Shown in pieces: positions 1 to 12,194 of a stretch of DNA of 64,000 nt (positions are counted from its first letter, which is position 1; every line of letters begins with the position of its first letter). Made by a program: the position numbers and the translations under genes. Under the pieces are notes generated by a model. The model ran no database searches, was not told where the DNA came from, and saw only the letters and a program-made list of their open reading frames with translations. Location of the stretch: the NCBI GenBank assembly GCA_024362935.1, contig JANCRA010000006.1, positions 35,643,924-35,707,923 on the forward strand. The letters run 5' to 3'. The stretch is from Setophaga petechia (taxonomy: Eukaryota > Chordata > Aves > Passeriformes > Parulidae).

Positions 1-527
1 TCTTTCTCTTTTTCTTTTTCTCCCTTTCCCACTGTCGGGCATCCTTGCCCGGCGTCCCTCTCCTCTCCCCGCCTCCCTCTCCCCTGCCGGGCCGGGCCGG
101 GCCGGGCCATGCTCCCGGCCCGCCCCCGGCCCCGGGCGGGGCTGCCCCGTGCCCGGCCCCGGCCGTCCCGCCGCGGTCTCGCCTCCGCCCGGCTCTGGCC
201 GTGCTGGTGGCGGCGCTGCCGGGCGGGCATCAGTGCCCGGTGCGGGGGCGGCATCGCCGCCCTTCGGCTCCGCCTGGCCCGAGCCCGGCCCCGGACCCGA
301 CGCAGGGTCCAGTCCCGAGCCCGGCCCCGGTTCCTCCCGAGGCCCGCGGGGGACACAGGCGGCGCGGCCGCTCCCGCCGCCTCCGCTGCGGCTTCCCCGG
401 CCCGAGCCTCCCGTGCCGCGTTCCAAAGACAGAACGCCTGGGCATGGCCGGCCCGGGGCGGCTGAGGGGCGCTCGGGGGCCGTTGCTGGCCCCGGGCCGA
501 GCGCTGACAGTCGCGTCCCGCCCGCAG
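1..527 (+). promoter_or_regulatory. GC-rich 5' region of the MROH gene (CpG-island-like promoter / 5' UTR / first intron)
   Basis: After a pyrimidine tract at 1-35 the sequence is dominated by G and C with many CpG dinucleotides up to the splice acceptor CCCGCAG ending at 527. An open frame runs through it in phase with the downstream coding exon, but its composition (P, R, A, G rich) is what any GC-rich DNA gives. It is therefore read as promoter, untranslated exon and/or intron. No TATA box was seen. The transcription start cannot be placed from sequence alone. Confidence 0.5.
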
Positions 528-598
528 GGAAGGCGCGGGAGGCCCTGCAGGAGCGGCACCGGCTGGCTTCGCTGCTGGGCCGCGCTTCAGTCACAGCC

Positions 599-3500
599 AT
601 GGAGCGGAGACCCCCGAGAGTGCCCAAGCTGGCCTGGGTGGAGGAGGAGGAAGAAGGCCCTGGACCTGCCCCAGCACAGGAGAACGAAGAGGTGGTGCCA
701 TTCGAGCCGCCACAGGAGGGTGAGTGGCAGAGCTGGTCCACAGGGTTGGTGCCTGCATCCAGCTTGGTGACATTGCATGCCATGCCATCCCATCCCATCC
801 CATCCCATCCCATCCCATCCCATCCCATCCCATCCCCTGGGGACATGCCCACGGAGAGGATGGAAGAGGGGCCGGGCAGACACCCCGCAGTGGCCGTGCT
901 CCATCCCCTGGAGCATCCCGGGCCTCTCCCTGCCTGGGGAGCGCAGGGCTGGGCTGTGTTCTCCAGCCTCTCCCACAGCCCCTCAGCTTTGGCTGCACTC
1001 GCTCCTTGCCAGATGCAGCTGTGGAGCGCACACAAGAGCAGGAATCCAGCCGTGGCCTCTTCCGCAGAACAGCACAGGTACCTGCAGCCACCCCCACCTG
1101 GGCTGGGCCTGCTGTCCCTGCTCAGCACAGCACCGTGTGTGCAGCACTCCATGCAACATCTCTCACTTCTTGCTCTTCTGCTACAGATGGTTGGCAAATT
1201 CATGAAGAGGATTCGAGAGGAAGAGACCGGCGTCATGGGCACTGTGGTCAGAGTTTACCCTCCCATCTTCAAATCCAAGACCAGTGCTGCCCTGCTGGAT
1301 ATGCTTGTGGTGGAGGGTCCTTCCAGTCCAAAGCAAGTAAGCAGCCTGTGGCCTGGCTTCCATCCTCCCAGCAATTGCTTGGCCTCCCAAGCCACGCCTG
1401 CTGCTCACTGGAAGCCTTGAGGCCATGGCAGTGTTGTGACATGGGAAGAACTTCTCTGGGGCAGCCGGGCACATGACTCCCTCTGGCAGCTTTCCAAGTC
1501 TCCCCTGCCTTCCCCAGGTGCCTGCCATGGTCAGGTACATCCACCAGTGGCTCGTGGGCAACGAGTTTCCTGAGTACAACCTGTACAGGCCCCTTCTGGA
1601 TCTGACAGAGGCACAGCCCACTGATGTGGTGATGGCTCTTCTGCGTGTGGCCCCATCATGTGACAGGTACGGGGCCCATGTGCCCACAAGGCTCAGGGCT
1701 CAGCAGCCCATCAGCCTGTACAGCCTGTCCCAGGTGTCTGACACACAGAGAATTCCAGGGCCCTCTGGCTCCTTCCTTTGCCCGTCCCCAGCATGCTGCC
1801 ATGCTCCCTCCCTGCTCCTGAGGGGCCAGTCCCCACGGGGCTGGGCTGCCTGTGTACTGAGGGCCAGTGGGCAGAGGCAGGGCTGGCAGTCAGCTCAGGT
1901 CCCCACTGCTGCCCAGGCCATGGTGCCGTGTCTGAGACCCCCTGAGACAGAGCTCTAACCCCACAGAGCTGCTTTGACCATGTGGATGAGCATCATGTGC
2001 TCGCCCAGGACTGTGGAGCCAGTGCAGCTGATCCTCCTGGATGTGCTGGGGAGCTGGCCAGAGCACAGCACGTGCACCTCCGATGGGGACAAAACGGCTG
2101 TCTTTGGCCTGGCTGTGAGTATCTGCAAGTGGCCTTTGCTGGCCCCAAGGCCGCCTCTCCAGAGCTCTCCATCCTCCTTCCCCCACTGCATCTCCCTGCC
2201 TCAGGCGCTGGCCTGAAACCTGGCCCAGGGGCAGCTTCAGGCCCACCAGGCCCTGTGCTCCCCCTGCCAGGGTCTCTGCGGGCCTCTCCCTGCCACACTC
2301 GGGCCCTGACACATGGACACCTGGGCACTGAGTGCTGTCTCGGGGGGCTTTGTCCTTTGCAGGCAACCGTGGTGATGTGGAAGATCCTCCAGGTGCCCTG
2401 TCTGCCACGTATATTAAAGGTGTATTTCCCCTGCCTCTTTGTGCATCTGCTCTTCCAAGTGCTCTTCAGCACTCTGGATATGCCAGAGGAGGTTGATACC
2501 TTCTGGAAGGGATGCCAGGAGCAATACGGCCTTGCCACCAGCCCAAACAGGTGCTCCATCCCACTCCTCCTGTCCCTGCCCTGTCCCTGGGCAGGAGCCA
2601 GTGCTCCCAGCATGACCTGGGCTTTGCTCTGCACGCAGGTTTGCAGTGCGCACCCTGAAGTCCCTGCTCTGCCGAATGCAGCACGAGGATGTGGTGGTGG
2701 CAATGGAACGCAGGTGTGGCTGGGACACGCTGCTCTGTGCTGACACCCACCACTATGCCGTGGGTCTGCTGGCCAGGTGAGACCTCCTTCTCCCCACTGC
2801 CTCTGACATTTGTGCTCTGTGCCCAGAGAGCCCCACACAGATCCACAGTCGTGGGCCAGAGGGCCTTGTCACTGAGGGGACGGCCAAGCAGACTAGAAAA
2901 GGCTGGGAGAGGAGGGTGCCCACAAGGAGCCACCTCCCAGATAGCCCAGGGTCCCTTGCAGGATGCTGGGGAAAGACCAGACATGTGTGTGTCAGTCCTG
3001 GCAGAGGTTTGTCCCCCTGGCCCACAGTCTTGGTTCCTTTTTCTCCTGCCAGGGAGATGTGCTGTGTCTCCATCCCCTTGCGGTCCGGGATCGCTCACTA
3101 CCTCCTCCGGCTGCTCAGCACACAGGAGCCACACTGGGAGCTGCCCGCCCTGGCGTTCCTTGTGGAGGTGAGCCTGATGGCCAGCGCTGCCTGGCTGAGC
3201 TGCCTCCCAGCTCTCTGCCCTCTCACAGCCGCAGCTGCCTGGGACGGTGCCTGCGCCCTGTGCTGCTGCCTGGGCCCAGCCCTGTGCGGTTCCAGGCTCC
3301 TGCCAGCCGGGTCCCTGTCACTGCCCTGTGCCTTTCAGGTCCTCGAGTGCCTGGACTTGAGTGAACGTTGTGCTAACAGAGTCCTGGAAATCTCATCGAG
3401 GCAGCTGCAGAGCGAGTGCAGGGAGAGGCATCGCCTGGCACTCAGGGCCCTTCTCAAGTTCACTGATGATCCCTGCATGGTGAGAAGGGGGCAGCAGCTG

Positions 3501-5639
3501 AGGCTGAGCTGGTGAATGCAGTCGCTTGGGCTTGGCTGGGCTTTGGGCACTGGAGCAGCTGCTCCCAGCTCTCCTGCCTCCCAGTTCAGCTGCCCAAGTG
3601 CTTCAGGACAGGCCTTTGGCCTCCAGGCCCTGTGGCAGCAGGATGGCGTTTCATAAACTTGTGTTCTGCACAGACCAAAAACATGCAGAGCCTGACTGAA
3701 CGTCTTGTGGAGTACCTGTGGGATGCAGATGGAGAGATAGTTAGCATGACGGTCATGCTACTCAACTCTATCATCTTGGACAGTGACAGGCTGCTGCCCA
3801 GCCCCATCACACTGCAGCTGCTTGAGGCACTGCTGCCACTCTTTGACCATGTAAGGCTCACTGCTCGCAGCCACAGCCACTGGGTGCTGCCCAGACACTT
3901 TATACCCTGTGGATTTGCAGGCTTACGCCAAGCTGAGCTCCATGCAGCCAATGCTGAGGTCTTTTTTTCTTCCTTTCATACAGGACAATAGCCAGGTGCA
4001 GCTAATCTCCATACTGCTCTTCCAAACATTGGTGACTCATCCAGAGGAAAAGACAAAACATGCCCTGAAGACACCCCTGTGCCAGAGCCTGCTGCCACTC
4101 TTCTTCCACTGCCATGATGAGAATCTGCGTGTGGCAGAGGTGAGGACTCGTGGGCTGCTGCTGTCGCCCTGGCAGGGGGCTCAGCTGCCTCCTGCCCTGG
4201 CGCCTGCTGGGCTGCAGCCTCCTCCAGGCTGCGGCTCCTGTGCCCTGGGCTGTGGGGCCATCTCCTCGTCTCTACTGCTCTCCAGGCTTCTCAGGAAACG
4301 CTGCTTTGTGTGGCCGAGTTCCTGAAGAGGAGGGATCTTGAAAGACTGCTGAAGAACAAGAAGCTGTGGAAGTTCAGCGACTGCCTGGTAAGGAGGGCTT
4401 GCAAGCCCCAGGCTTAGCCCGGAGAAGGCCCCAGAGCACGGCGCTCAGTGTGCGGGGCTGGCAGCTGTGCCGCTGCTGCTGCAGCCAGAGGCCGCGCGGG
4501 CTCTTCTCCAGGCTCCCGTGGGCCCGAGCCGGGTGCCCATGGAGCCCCGGCCCGGCGGGGCTGCGGGCCGGCACCGCGCCTCCCCGGGCAGCAGCCGGCC
4601 CTCTGCCCCCTGCCTTCGGGAGCCCTTGGCCAGCGGCTGCTGGCCGCACCTCAGGGCTGTGCGGCCAGGGGAGGCCGGGGCTGGGCGCAGGCAGCGCCCG
4701 GCCCAGGGGCTGAGCCCGCGCCAACCCTTCCCTCCTGCCGCTCTCTGCAGCTGGCAGAGGACAGGAGCCGAGCGGCCGAGCACCTGCGCCAGGCCCTGCC
4801 CTACCTGGAGAGCCCTCAGGAACCCCTGCGAGAGGCGGCTGTCAGGTTCATGGGTGAGCCACGAGCCCGTGCTCCCTCCCCGGCCCGCCGCAGCTCGGCC
4901 CCAGCCTCGCCTGCTGCCCCGGCAGCGCCAGCCGGGCCCGGCGCCGTGGAGCCCCGCCTGGCCTGGGCATTGCTGCTGCCGCCCTCTGGCAGCCGTGCCC
5001 TGGGCCGGCAGCGTGCGGCAAGGGCCGCGCTGAGCCCTGCCGGGCCAGCAGCCCGTGTGGCCACAGCGCCGGCAGCGCCGCTGGCAGGGAGCTGTGCCGC
5101 TGGGGCCGTGACACGCTCTGTGTTCACAGGCATGGCCGGGCGGCGCCTGAGGGGGCAGCAGGGAGAGCTGCAGCTGATCTGCACTGGTGAGTGAGGGCAG
5201 CGGGCTGACAGCGCGGGGAGAGCTGCAAGCCCTGACCCGGCTGCGGAGGGCTCTGCTCCCGGGAGCAGAGCACACTGAGATTTCAGGGCCATGTGGGCCA
5301 TTCGTGGCCCACAGCTTCAGGCTGATCCCCTTGCTCCCTGCTCTCTCCTGGCCATGGCAAGAGCCGGCTGGGGTGGCCCTTGCAGAGGGCTCTCCTGGGC
5401 TCCCCGCAGATCCGGCTCTGACCGTGGCTCTGTTCCTCTCTCTTGCAGCCCTGGAACGCCTGACGGAGGACAGGAGCAGTGCCGTGTCGCAGCTGGCACT
5501 TGAAACACTGCATGTCCTCCTGGCAATACAGCGTGAGCAATATTCCACCATCCAGAGGCTGCAGGATCAGCTGCACAGGGCATGGATCACTCGGCCTCAC
5601 CTGTCGGGGCTCGGCTGGCTGCGCTGCCGGATGACTTAG
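599..5639 (+). CDS. Maestro heat-like repeat-containing protein (MROH family), complete 15-exon gene
   Basis: Coding exons: 599-719, 1013-1077, 1187-1336, 1518-1666, 1967-2114, 2363-2550, 2639-2776, 3053-3167, 3339-3479, 3674-3850, 3984-4139, 4286-4387, 4751-4853, 5130-5186, 5449-5639 (TAG). Every intron is GT-AG, all phases join, and the sum is 2001 nt (666 residues). The N-terminus is acidic and proline rich. The rest is leucine-rich helical HEAT-like repeat. Family hallmarks include VVMALLRVAPSCDR (exon 4), DMPEEVDTFWKGCQ (exon 6), RTLKSLLCRMQHEDVVVAME (exon 7) and LVEYLWDADGEI (exon 10). The exact family member cannot be assigned. Birds carry many MROH-like paralogues, and HEAT proteins act as scaffolds without catalytic residues. 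The start at 599 is the first ATG in the first acceptable exon (528-719). The frame is open further upstream, so a longer N-terminus is possible. Confidence 0.9.
785..836. repeat. (CATCC)n microsatellite in MROH intron 1
   Basis: About ten uninterrupted CATCC units lie in the first coding intron. Such tracts slip readily, so length is probably polymorphic. They also create repetitive peptides in the overlapping frames, which are not genes. Confidence 0.95.
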
Positions 5640-5830
5640 GAGGAGAGCTGATCCTGGAGGCTGTCTTTGCTTGGGCAACCTGCACCAGGGGTAATTTTCC
5701 TTTTCTTTAAGATTTTTCTTTTCTTCTTTTCCATTTTTTATCTCTATTGTAAATAAATAAATTCTAGAGTATATAGAATTATATATGTTATTATATATTA
5801 TAGATTACTGTAGATAAATCAATTCTAGAA
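5640..5830 (+). terminator. 3' UTR and polyadenylation region of the MROH gene
   Basis: Directly after the stop codon the sequence turns A/T-rich. Overlapping AATAAA hexamers occur at about 5752-5761, some 115 bases after the stop, followed by a TATA-rich tract to 5830. This is the expected cleavage and polyadenylation signal for the upstream gene. Confidence 0.75.
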
Positions 5831-8800
5831 TGTGTTATGATACACAGACTGCCAGGAACTTTTCTTTGCTGGCCAGGGTCTGCAGGGCAAGAGGCAGGAA
5901 AGGGTGAAAAGGGTGCTTGTGCTCAGCAGCACAGCAGGCTGAGGGGTCCTGAGGCCCTGAAGGGGGAAAAGGGTGCTTGTTCCAGCAGCTGCCCAGGCGT
6001 GCAGCGGGGAAGGGGAAATGGCCAGAAGCCCTTTGGCCTGTGGTGGTTCTGCTGAAGCCTTTGTGCTGCCCACAGAGCGGCTGGGCAGGGGCTGGAGCTG
6101 CGGGGTCCCTGCCAGAGCGGTGCCTGGAGATGGCCACAAGCCCTGTGCCAGGCAGGGAGCGCCATCCGTGTCCTCCTGCCCGTGTGCTGCTGGCTGCCTT
6201 GCTGAGGGCTCCAGGTGCCTCTGCATGGGGCTGCTCTGGAGCTGCTGTGGGGCTGCGGCGCTGCTGCTGGGCAGCTTGGCCGGGCTGGGGCAGCCCCTGA
6301 GGGGCTGGGGCGCTGGCAAGCCCTGAGCAATGGGCTGTCAGAGGCCATAAGCAGCCCTTGTTTGCTTTGGGATCACCGTGATTTTGGGGGGCAGTGCAGG
6401 GGGGAAGAGAGAAAGTGTGGGCTTCCCTCAGCCATGGCTGGGTTTTTCCCTACCATGTAGGAGTTGGGCCTTCCTCAAGGCTCTGACAGAGATAATCTTT
6501 TACTGTTTTTCTTGTTTTCCCATTTTGCCTCTAATCTCTTTTCAATATTGTGTTGTTTGTTTTTCCAGAGGAAGCGTTCGAGGTGGTCCAGTGTGGATGG
6601 GGAAGTGCTTGGGAGCAGCTGTGGCGTGGATGGGCCGTGCCCTTGGAGAAGGCTGAGGCCATGGTTTGGGAGCAGCTTTTCTTCCAGCCGTGGGTGGTGT
6701 GAGGTGGGTCCCTGTGTGCTTGGCAGGGTGGGGTCAGAGCTTTTGGGAGCTGGCAGCGAGCACAGGAGCATCCTGCTCTGGGCTCTGCTGAGGGCTGGAT
6801 GTGCCGTGGCTGGCTGCAGGCTGGGCACATGTCCTGCCCTCCTGCTCTGTGCCAAAGGCAGCAGGGATGGGCAGCTCTGGGCACAGCTCTGGGCACAGCC
6901 AGCATGGCCTGGGCACCACAGGCCTTGGCACAAGGGCACAGGAGCCCTCAGCTGACGGGCACTTTCTGCTTTCTCTCCTTGCAGCCGGGCTCTGCGAGTG
7001 CTGAGGCTGCTCTGGGCTCTGCCAGGGCTCTGCTGGGCTCAGCCCTGGGCACAGCTGGGCTGGCTCTGCCCTCACATTGCTCTGACAGCTTTGCATCAGA
7101 TGAGCCCCTTGCCAGCACAGCGCCTGAGCTTTCTGCTTTGGCAGGTGAGTGAGACTCTGCTGCAGGCCCAGATATTGCAGCTGGGGACACACATCCAATT
7201 GGCAAGGACCCAAACTCTTCACAGTCCCAGCTGAACGCCTGGATCTGTACAGGGTGTTTTGTCTGTCCCATTCTTCCTTCTTGATTGGCTGGAATTGTGC
7301 AATTGCACTTTCTTCCTCCTCTAGCAGTGCCACGAGTGGGCCAAAGCTGGCGAGTGGGCCGTGCTCCTGAGGCAGTGCAGTCTGGAGCTGGTGGATGGAG
7401 AATTGCCCTTCTGCACCGTCAAACCATAGCAAAAAGCTGTAAGTGGGACTTTGTGTCTCTAAGAAATCCCTGACAATTTCAAAGGAAATGTGCAGCTCAT
7501 TCACAGGGTGAGAAGGAAGGGCATCTTCTAAAAGATTTGGGGTTTAACAGAGTTTCCATTCCCAGTCCTGCTTGGAGCTGGCAGGGCACAAAGCAATTTC
7601 CTCTTGCTTTGACCACAATTTCAAATATCAGTGTTGGAAACAAAGCCCAAAATGTTTTAAAAGGGCTGCTGAGGTCAGTAAGATGGGTCCATGCCATCAG
7701 CACATTTACAATGTAAATAACTGAGTTCTCTTTTTAAAAGATCTTTTACCTCATAATGCAAAGAATGTAACTTTGCATTTGTGGTTTTTTTTTCACTAAC
7801 TTTATGTTTTTTCACTAACACTTAGATTTTGCTCTTATCTCTTAAAATTTACCTTTTTTTTTCCTTTTATTTTCTTTAAATAGAAAACATGTCCTATCAA
7901 AGGAATGTCCTTTGCTCCTGGTTCCCGTGTGGAGCAGCTCCCTTCCTGCTGGCTGAGCTGCTCAGGCAGAGCCCGGCAGCTCCTGGCCCTGCAGGGCTGA
8001 CGCTTTTCCCCGTTGCTGGGCACAGACTGATGGAACAGCACTGCTGAACACGGGCACACAGAGGGACCAGGAGCAGCTGCCTTTGGCCACCTGAGGCTCC
8101 AAGGCCCAACCTCTGAGCAGCCAGGGCTGGAAGAGACTGGCAGGATCCGATCCCTGACTCTGGGCCAGGGCTGCACAAATGACCCCACAGCAGCAGCAGC
8201 AGCAGCAGCAGATGGAGCTGACTTTGAGCACAGCCCCTGCCCCTCTTCCCTGCCGTGGGCAGCGGTGTCACAGCAGCCTGAGGCACCTGGGAGCCCCCAG
8301 TGCCAGCAGGGACTTGAGATGGCAGCCCTGGGCTCCTGGAGGCTGTGCAAGGAACGGAACTGGGCACTCCCTGTGCATGGGGAGCTTCCAGATGGAAAAG
8401 GCTGCTGTGCCCAGGCAGCTGCAAGGGCACAGAAAGGAGGGTCTGGAGCACTGGATCTGGTGCCAGTGCCACAGTCCTGGGCAGCAGCCACCGAGCCCTG
8501 GGGAACAGAGGGCACAGCAAGAGGAACAGAACCAGGCAAGAGCAGAGACTGGAGAGAGCCAGAGCCAGGAGCAGGAACAGCTGCTCCATTGCACTCTTGG
8601 AGGAAGCTCTTGGCTGGTTCAAAGCACTGAAAGGCGTGAAGGACAGAGAGGAGGCCACAGCAAACAATGCTTCTGTTTGCACAGCCTCCCCTCTCCGTGT
8701 CCCAGAAGGAATTGCATGGACTGTGTTCTTCTCTCCGAGTCGTCTCGTTCAGCACGAGCAGCTCAGCACCAGGAGCTGAAGGAGCTGAAGCCTCAGGCCA

Positions 8801-8883
8801 CAGGAGCTGGGCAAGAGGGAACTTTTGGAGCAAAGTAATGCTGCTAAAATAGCCCCAGCTGAATGCAGTGGATATAACCATGG
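5831..8883. other. Intergenic stretch without a recognised gene
   Basis: The DNA is moderately GC-rich. Two ~75-bp copies of a segment containing AAAAGGGTGCTTGT lie around 5905 and 5967. A possible exon bounded by CTTGCAG and GTGAGT lies at 6985-7144. A pure CAG run sits at about 8191-8214. A 261-codon minus-strand frame (7897-8682) has a hydrophobic leucine-rich start but no family I recognise. None of these is good evidence for a gene. Confidence 0.5.
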
Positions 8884-8995
8884 AATCACAGAATCCTTTC
8901 TGTTGGAAAAGACCTCTGAGCTCACCCAGTGCAGCCAGTCACCCAGCAGTGCCAAGCCCAGCACTAAACCACATCCCTGAAGTGCCAAGGCCTGG
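8884..8995 (-). mobile_element. CR1 LINE 3'-end fragment (antisense)
   Basis: The segment begins with ATCACAGAATCC followed by a TTGGAAAAGACCTCTGAG-type stretch, which is the reverse complement of the conserved avian CR1 3' end. It continues with the CR1-like CAGTGCCAAGCCCAGCACTAA region. It is severely 5' truncated, as most CR1 copies are. Confidence 0.8.
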
Positions 8996-10399
8996 ACAGC
9001 AGCCCTGAGTGAGGCCTGAACAGCAGGCCCTGAGCCAAAGGGGGCCTCTGGATGAACCTTCCAACCAAAGGTTGTCTTTGTATCTGCTCCCTAATGAAAT
9101 ATGCAGGGTCATTAGCACTGTGATAGATGTAGCCACTCATTAGTGAAACATGTATTGACCTTTGTGTATTTAGAAGCCAGACAAGGCCATGAAATCTGAC
9201 ATCTGGCCTTGTTTGGGGCTGAAGGATCAAAGTCACCTCCCTTGGTTCCTCCTGGGGCCCTGGCCAGGCTTTGGGAGGGACCCAAGAGGAGGATGAAACC
9301 AGATGTTGGCACACTAGCAGTGCTGTAAGTTTGTTCATTCAGCACTGTCAGAGCTGGGCCCTCTCCCAGCGGGCTTGGAGCCTCACCTGTGGCTGGAGGC
9401 ACCTGCAGGAATTCCCAGTGCCCAGGAGTGGCTCTGCAGCCCTTGGCTGTGACAGCTTCCCCAGCTGCTGTGTGGGTCTGGGGAATGGTAAAGCCTGAGG
9501 GTAACTGGGGCTGGATCTTTGTTAATCACTGCAGGCAATCTTTGGTGGGGATGGTTGGGTGCATTGCTGAGCTGCTCCTTCTGTGATTTTTTGCTGCTCT
9601 GAACTGCAGGAAATGACACTGATTCCTTCAGTTGGAGTCTGTGTCCTTGGTGCTGACCCTGCCCACTGGTAAAATAAAACTGGCACAGTCTGGCCAGATT
9701 CCAACAAAATGTCACTTGTTCAATGTAGATGTGAGGAATCAGTCCCATCAGAAATTCCCAGATGGGAAGCCCTTCCCTGGAGTTCCCTGGCTCTGGAGTG
9801 GGCTGAGGTCAGAGCCCCGTGTGAGCAGTGGGGCAGTTGGGTAAAAGAGGCTGAACCCCTGGATGGCTTAAAATGCATCGAAAAATTGCATATGGTAAAG
9901 GAAAAGACCTTGTGGGTTTGGGCAGACAAAGATGAATTTGTTAAGAGTACATTGGAAACAGCACCTTCTGAAGGAACAATTATTGTTGGAATGCTCCCAC
10001 ATGGAGCAAGAGAAGAAGGTTTTAATCTTGAGCTCAGATGCATTTGTGCAAGTGAAATATCAATAAAATAAATAACTATATACCTATTTATAGGATAATA
10101 AGATCTTCATGTATATTTATAGATTTATATATATATGTCTATATCTATCTATATCTATATTTCTATATCACTATCTATATATAAAATTCTAATAATGTGA
10201 AGTAGTGCTGCCAATACTAATTTGGTAGCTTTGGCTGCTCAGGGATGTATCACTAAATACCCTACAGAACAGGATTGGCCAGGACCCTAATGTCAGCGGT
10301 CAAATTTGTGAGATTCCATACAGTGAAAAAAGGAGGAAGGGATGAAATTGGCTATTTTTACAGGGTTTGCTGATACTGTGATGCAGAGTGCTTTGTCTG

Positions 10400-10545
10400 T
10401 TGCTGTGAAAAATACAGTGATTAAGCCTGCAGGGTTTTTCATGTGCCAGACTATCCACAAGCTGCAGGATTGGTTGAAAGGGTGAAGGGGTTGTTAAAAG
10501 AGCAGTTGAAAAAATGAGGAGATGGGAACCTTTGCCCATGGAGAA
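10400..10545 (+). pseudogene. Integrase C-terminal catalytic-core trace (ERV-L-like)
   Basis: In one + frame a stretch ending the catalytic core reads DYPQAAGLVERVKGLLK, matching the P-x-G-x-VER-x-x-x-x-LK pattern that carries the last acidic residue of the retroviral integrase D,D,E triad. The upstream core cannot be followed because of stops. This is a fragment only. Confidence 0.5.
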
Positions 10546-10759
10546 CCCATCTCCCAGATGTGCTCCATGCCCTTAACAGTGGCCCACGGGGGAAATGGAA
10601 ACCCCTGGCTGTGCACGGCTGCCCCCAATTTGCAAATGCAACCATGGGCAGTGAGACTGGGACTGCCTGGGAAATTGTTCTGGCTTTGATGGCCCCTGGC
10701 AGGGCCAGCCCAGAGGCTGCAGGGCTGGGCCTTCATGCACTGGAATTAATGAGGATAAA

Positions 10760-10998
10760 TTCAAAGCAAATGAGAGCTATCAATACTGAAACAGGAGTTC
10801 AGATTCCTCCAGGACACTTTGCTTTGGGAACTGCTCACTTGGAGCTTGTCCTTGCAAAGTGTTCATGTCATGGCAGGAGGAATTGATGCAGAATATCCAG
10901 GAGAAATTACAGTCATTCTGTTAAACAATGGTGACCAGGATTGGATTAGTCAACCCCATGACAGGGTAGCACAATTATCAATATTGCAATTTTAAGAA
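10760..10998 (+). pseudogene. Retroviral dUTPase trace
   Basis: The stretch includes [11 protein letters not shown], then after a one-base frame slip around 10860 [16 protein letters not shown] and [12 protein letters not shown] followed by TAA. These correspond to conserved dUTPase motifs: the uridine-contacting GxIDxxYxGEI motif and the D-R-x-A-Q-L motif. dUTPase hydrolyses dUTP and limits uracil in viral DNA. The frame break makes this copy non-functional. It follows integrase directly, as in ERV-L. Confidence 0.6.
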
Positions 10999-11574
10999 CA
11001 ATTGTGAAAAAAGGAGATCCACCTCCGTTTGTGGAGATAAAGGGTTTGGATGCAGCAGTCCTAATAATGGAGCCAGAGTGTGGGTCCAGAGGCCAAATGG
11101 CCCTCCCGAGGCAGCTGAAGGAACAGCTCCTGGGAAAGACAACTCTGAGTCCTGAAACCTGGGCAGGAACAATGGGAATGTGTCCCTGCAGCCAAGGATT
11201 GTGTGTGAGAACAAGCAGATGTGACAGGATATTGTTTTACACATCCTGCCAGACCAAATCTCCCTGTTTGCCCCAAGGGCCCCTTTGGAAAATGCTCTGA
11301 CCCACGGGGCTCCATGTGAAGGCTGCTGTGACACTGAGGGACTTGCACAGGAATTCCATCCAGGAGCCTGGGTGCCCCTCAGGGACTGGGACCCAGCCCC
11401 TTCCAGCCAGAGGGGAAAGGGCCCCCCAGGCCTTGTTAGCCACAGACAGCATGGGAAAGCTGAACAGCAAAGGGCCTGGGGCATTATTCTGGAATTAACA
11501 TGGTGCCAGCTCCATGGACAACTGAATTCTTGTTCCTAACTCGAATGAGATTGAGAAAAAAGAATGAAGAACAG

Positions 11575-11857
11575 TGTCACTAAAGTACTACTGATGTCTG
11601 TAGTTGTACCTTGATAGTCAGCCAGAATCTTTGTCTGCCACAAACACCTCTAGTGTTTCACCAAGGGGTCAGTCATCAAAATGTAATGATGAGTTATGAT
11701 GGATTGCTGAGCTTCTTTTGTAATTCTTTGCTAATGATGATGTGCTTTGCTGAGCTTATCCTTTTGTAATTCTTTGCAGCTGTGCACTATATAAATGACA
11801 CAATTCCTTCAGTTGGTGTCTGTGTCTTTGGTAGTGACCCTGCCCACTGGTGAAACA
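11575..11857 (+). mobile_element. 3' LTR (or most of it) of the ERV-L-like element
   Basis: The segment starts TGTCACTAAAG and ends GGTGAAACA, giving TG...CA termini. It contains a TATA-like CTATATAAATGAC near 11789 and matches the end of the 5' LTR remnant near 9620-9677. No convincing target-site duplication was seen. Confidence 0.45.
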
Positions 11858-12194
11858 GGGCCCCCTCTTGCCTAAGTGTTACCTGGCAAGGCAGAAACCC
11901 TCCCTCCAAAATTCCCCCCTTCCTCCTTGTTCCCCCTGTCATACCCTGAGCATGATGTGCTCTGGTCTGGGCTATCCCGGGGTCAGTTGGGGTCCCCTGT
12001 CCTGGCTGTGTCCCTGCCCAGCTCCCCCGCAGCCCCAGCCCCTCCCCAGCATGGCTGGACAAGGGGCAGGACAGGCCTTGGCTGTGCTGCAGCTCAGCAA
12101 GAACAAAACCATCTCTGCGTGCTCAGCCCTGTGCTCAGCACCTGGCCCAGCAGTGTCTCAGTGCCAGGGGCTGTGCCCTCAGTGCCTGCCAGGG

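Larger units (their letters stand above)
9520..11857 (+). mobile_element. Decayed ERV-L-like endogenous retrovirus remnant
   Basis: Two similar segments, about 9540-9677 and 11700-11857, share CCTTCAGTTGG-GTCTGTGT-CCTGCCCACTGGT and are read as the ends of the 5' and 3' LTRs. Between them is ~1.9 kb with broken frames that contain an integrase C-terminal trace and a dUTPase trace, in that order. dUTPase downstream of integrase is the arrangement known for ERV-L elements. Gag, protease and reverse transcriptase are not visible, so the copy is internally deleted. An AT-rich simple region lies at 10070-10200. The left boundary is uncertain. Confidence 0.6.

Noticed and set aside
45..770. Long overlapping open frames on both strands at the GC-rich left edge
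   Set aside because: Stops are rare in such GC-rich DNA. The peptides are P/R/A/G rich, and the spliced MROH model explains the region from 599 on.
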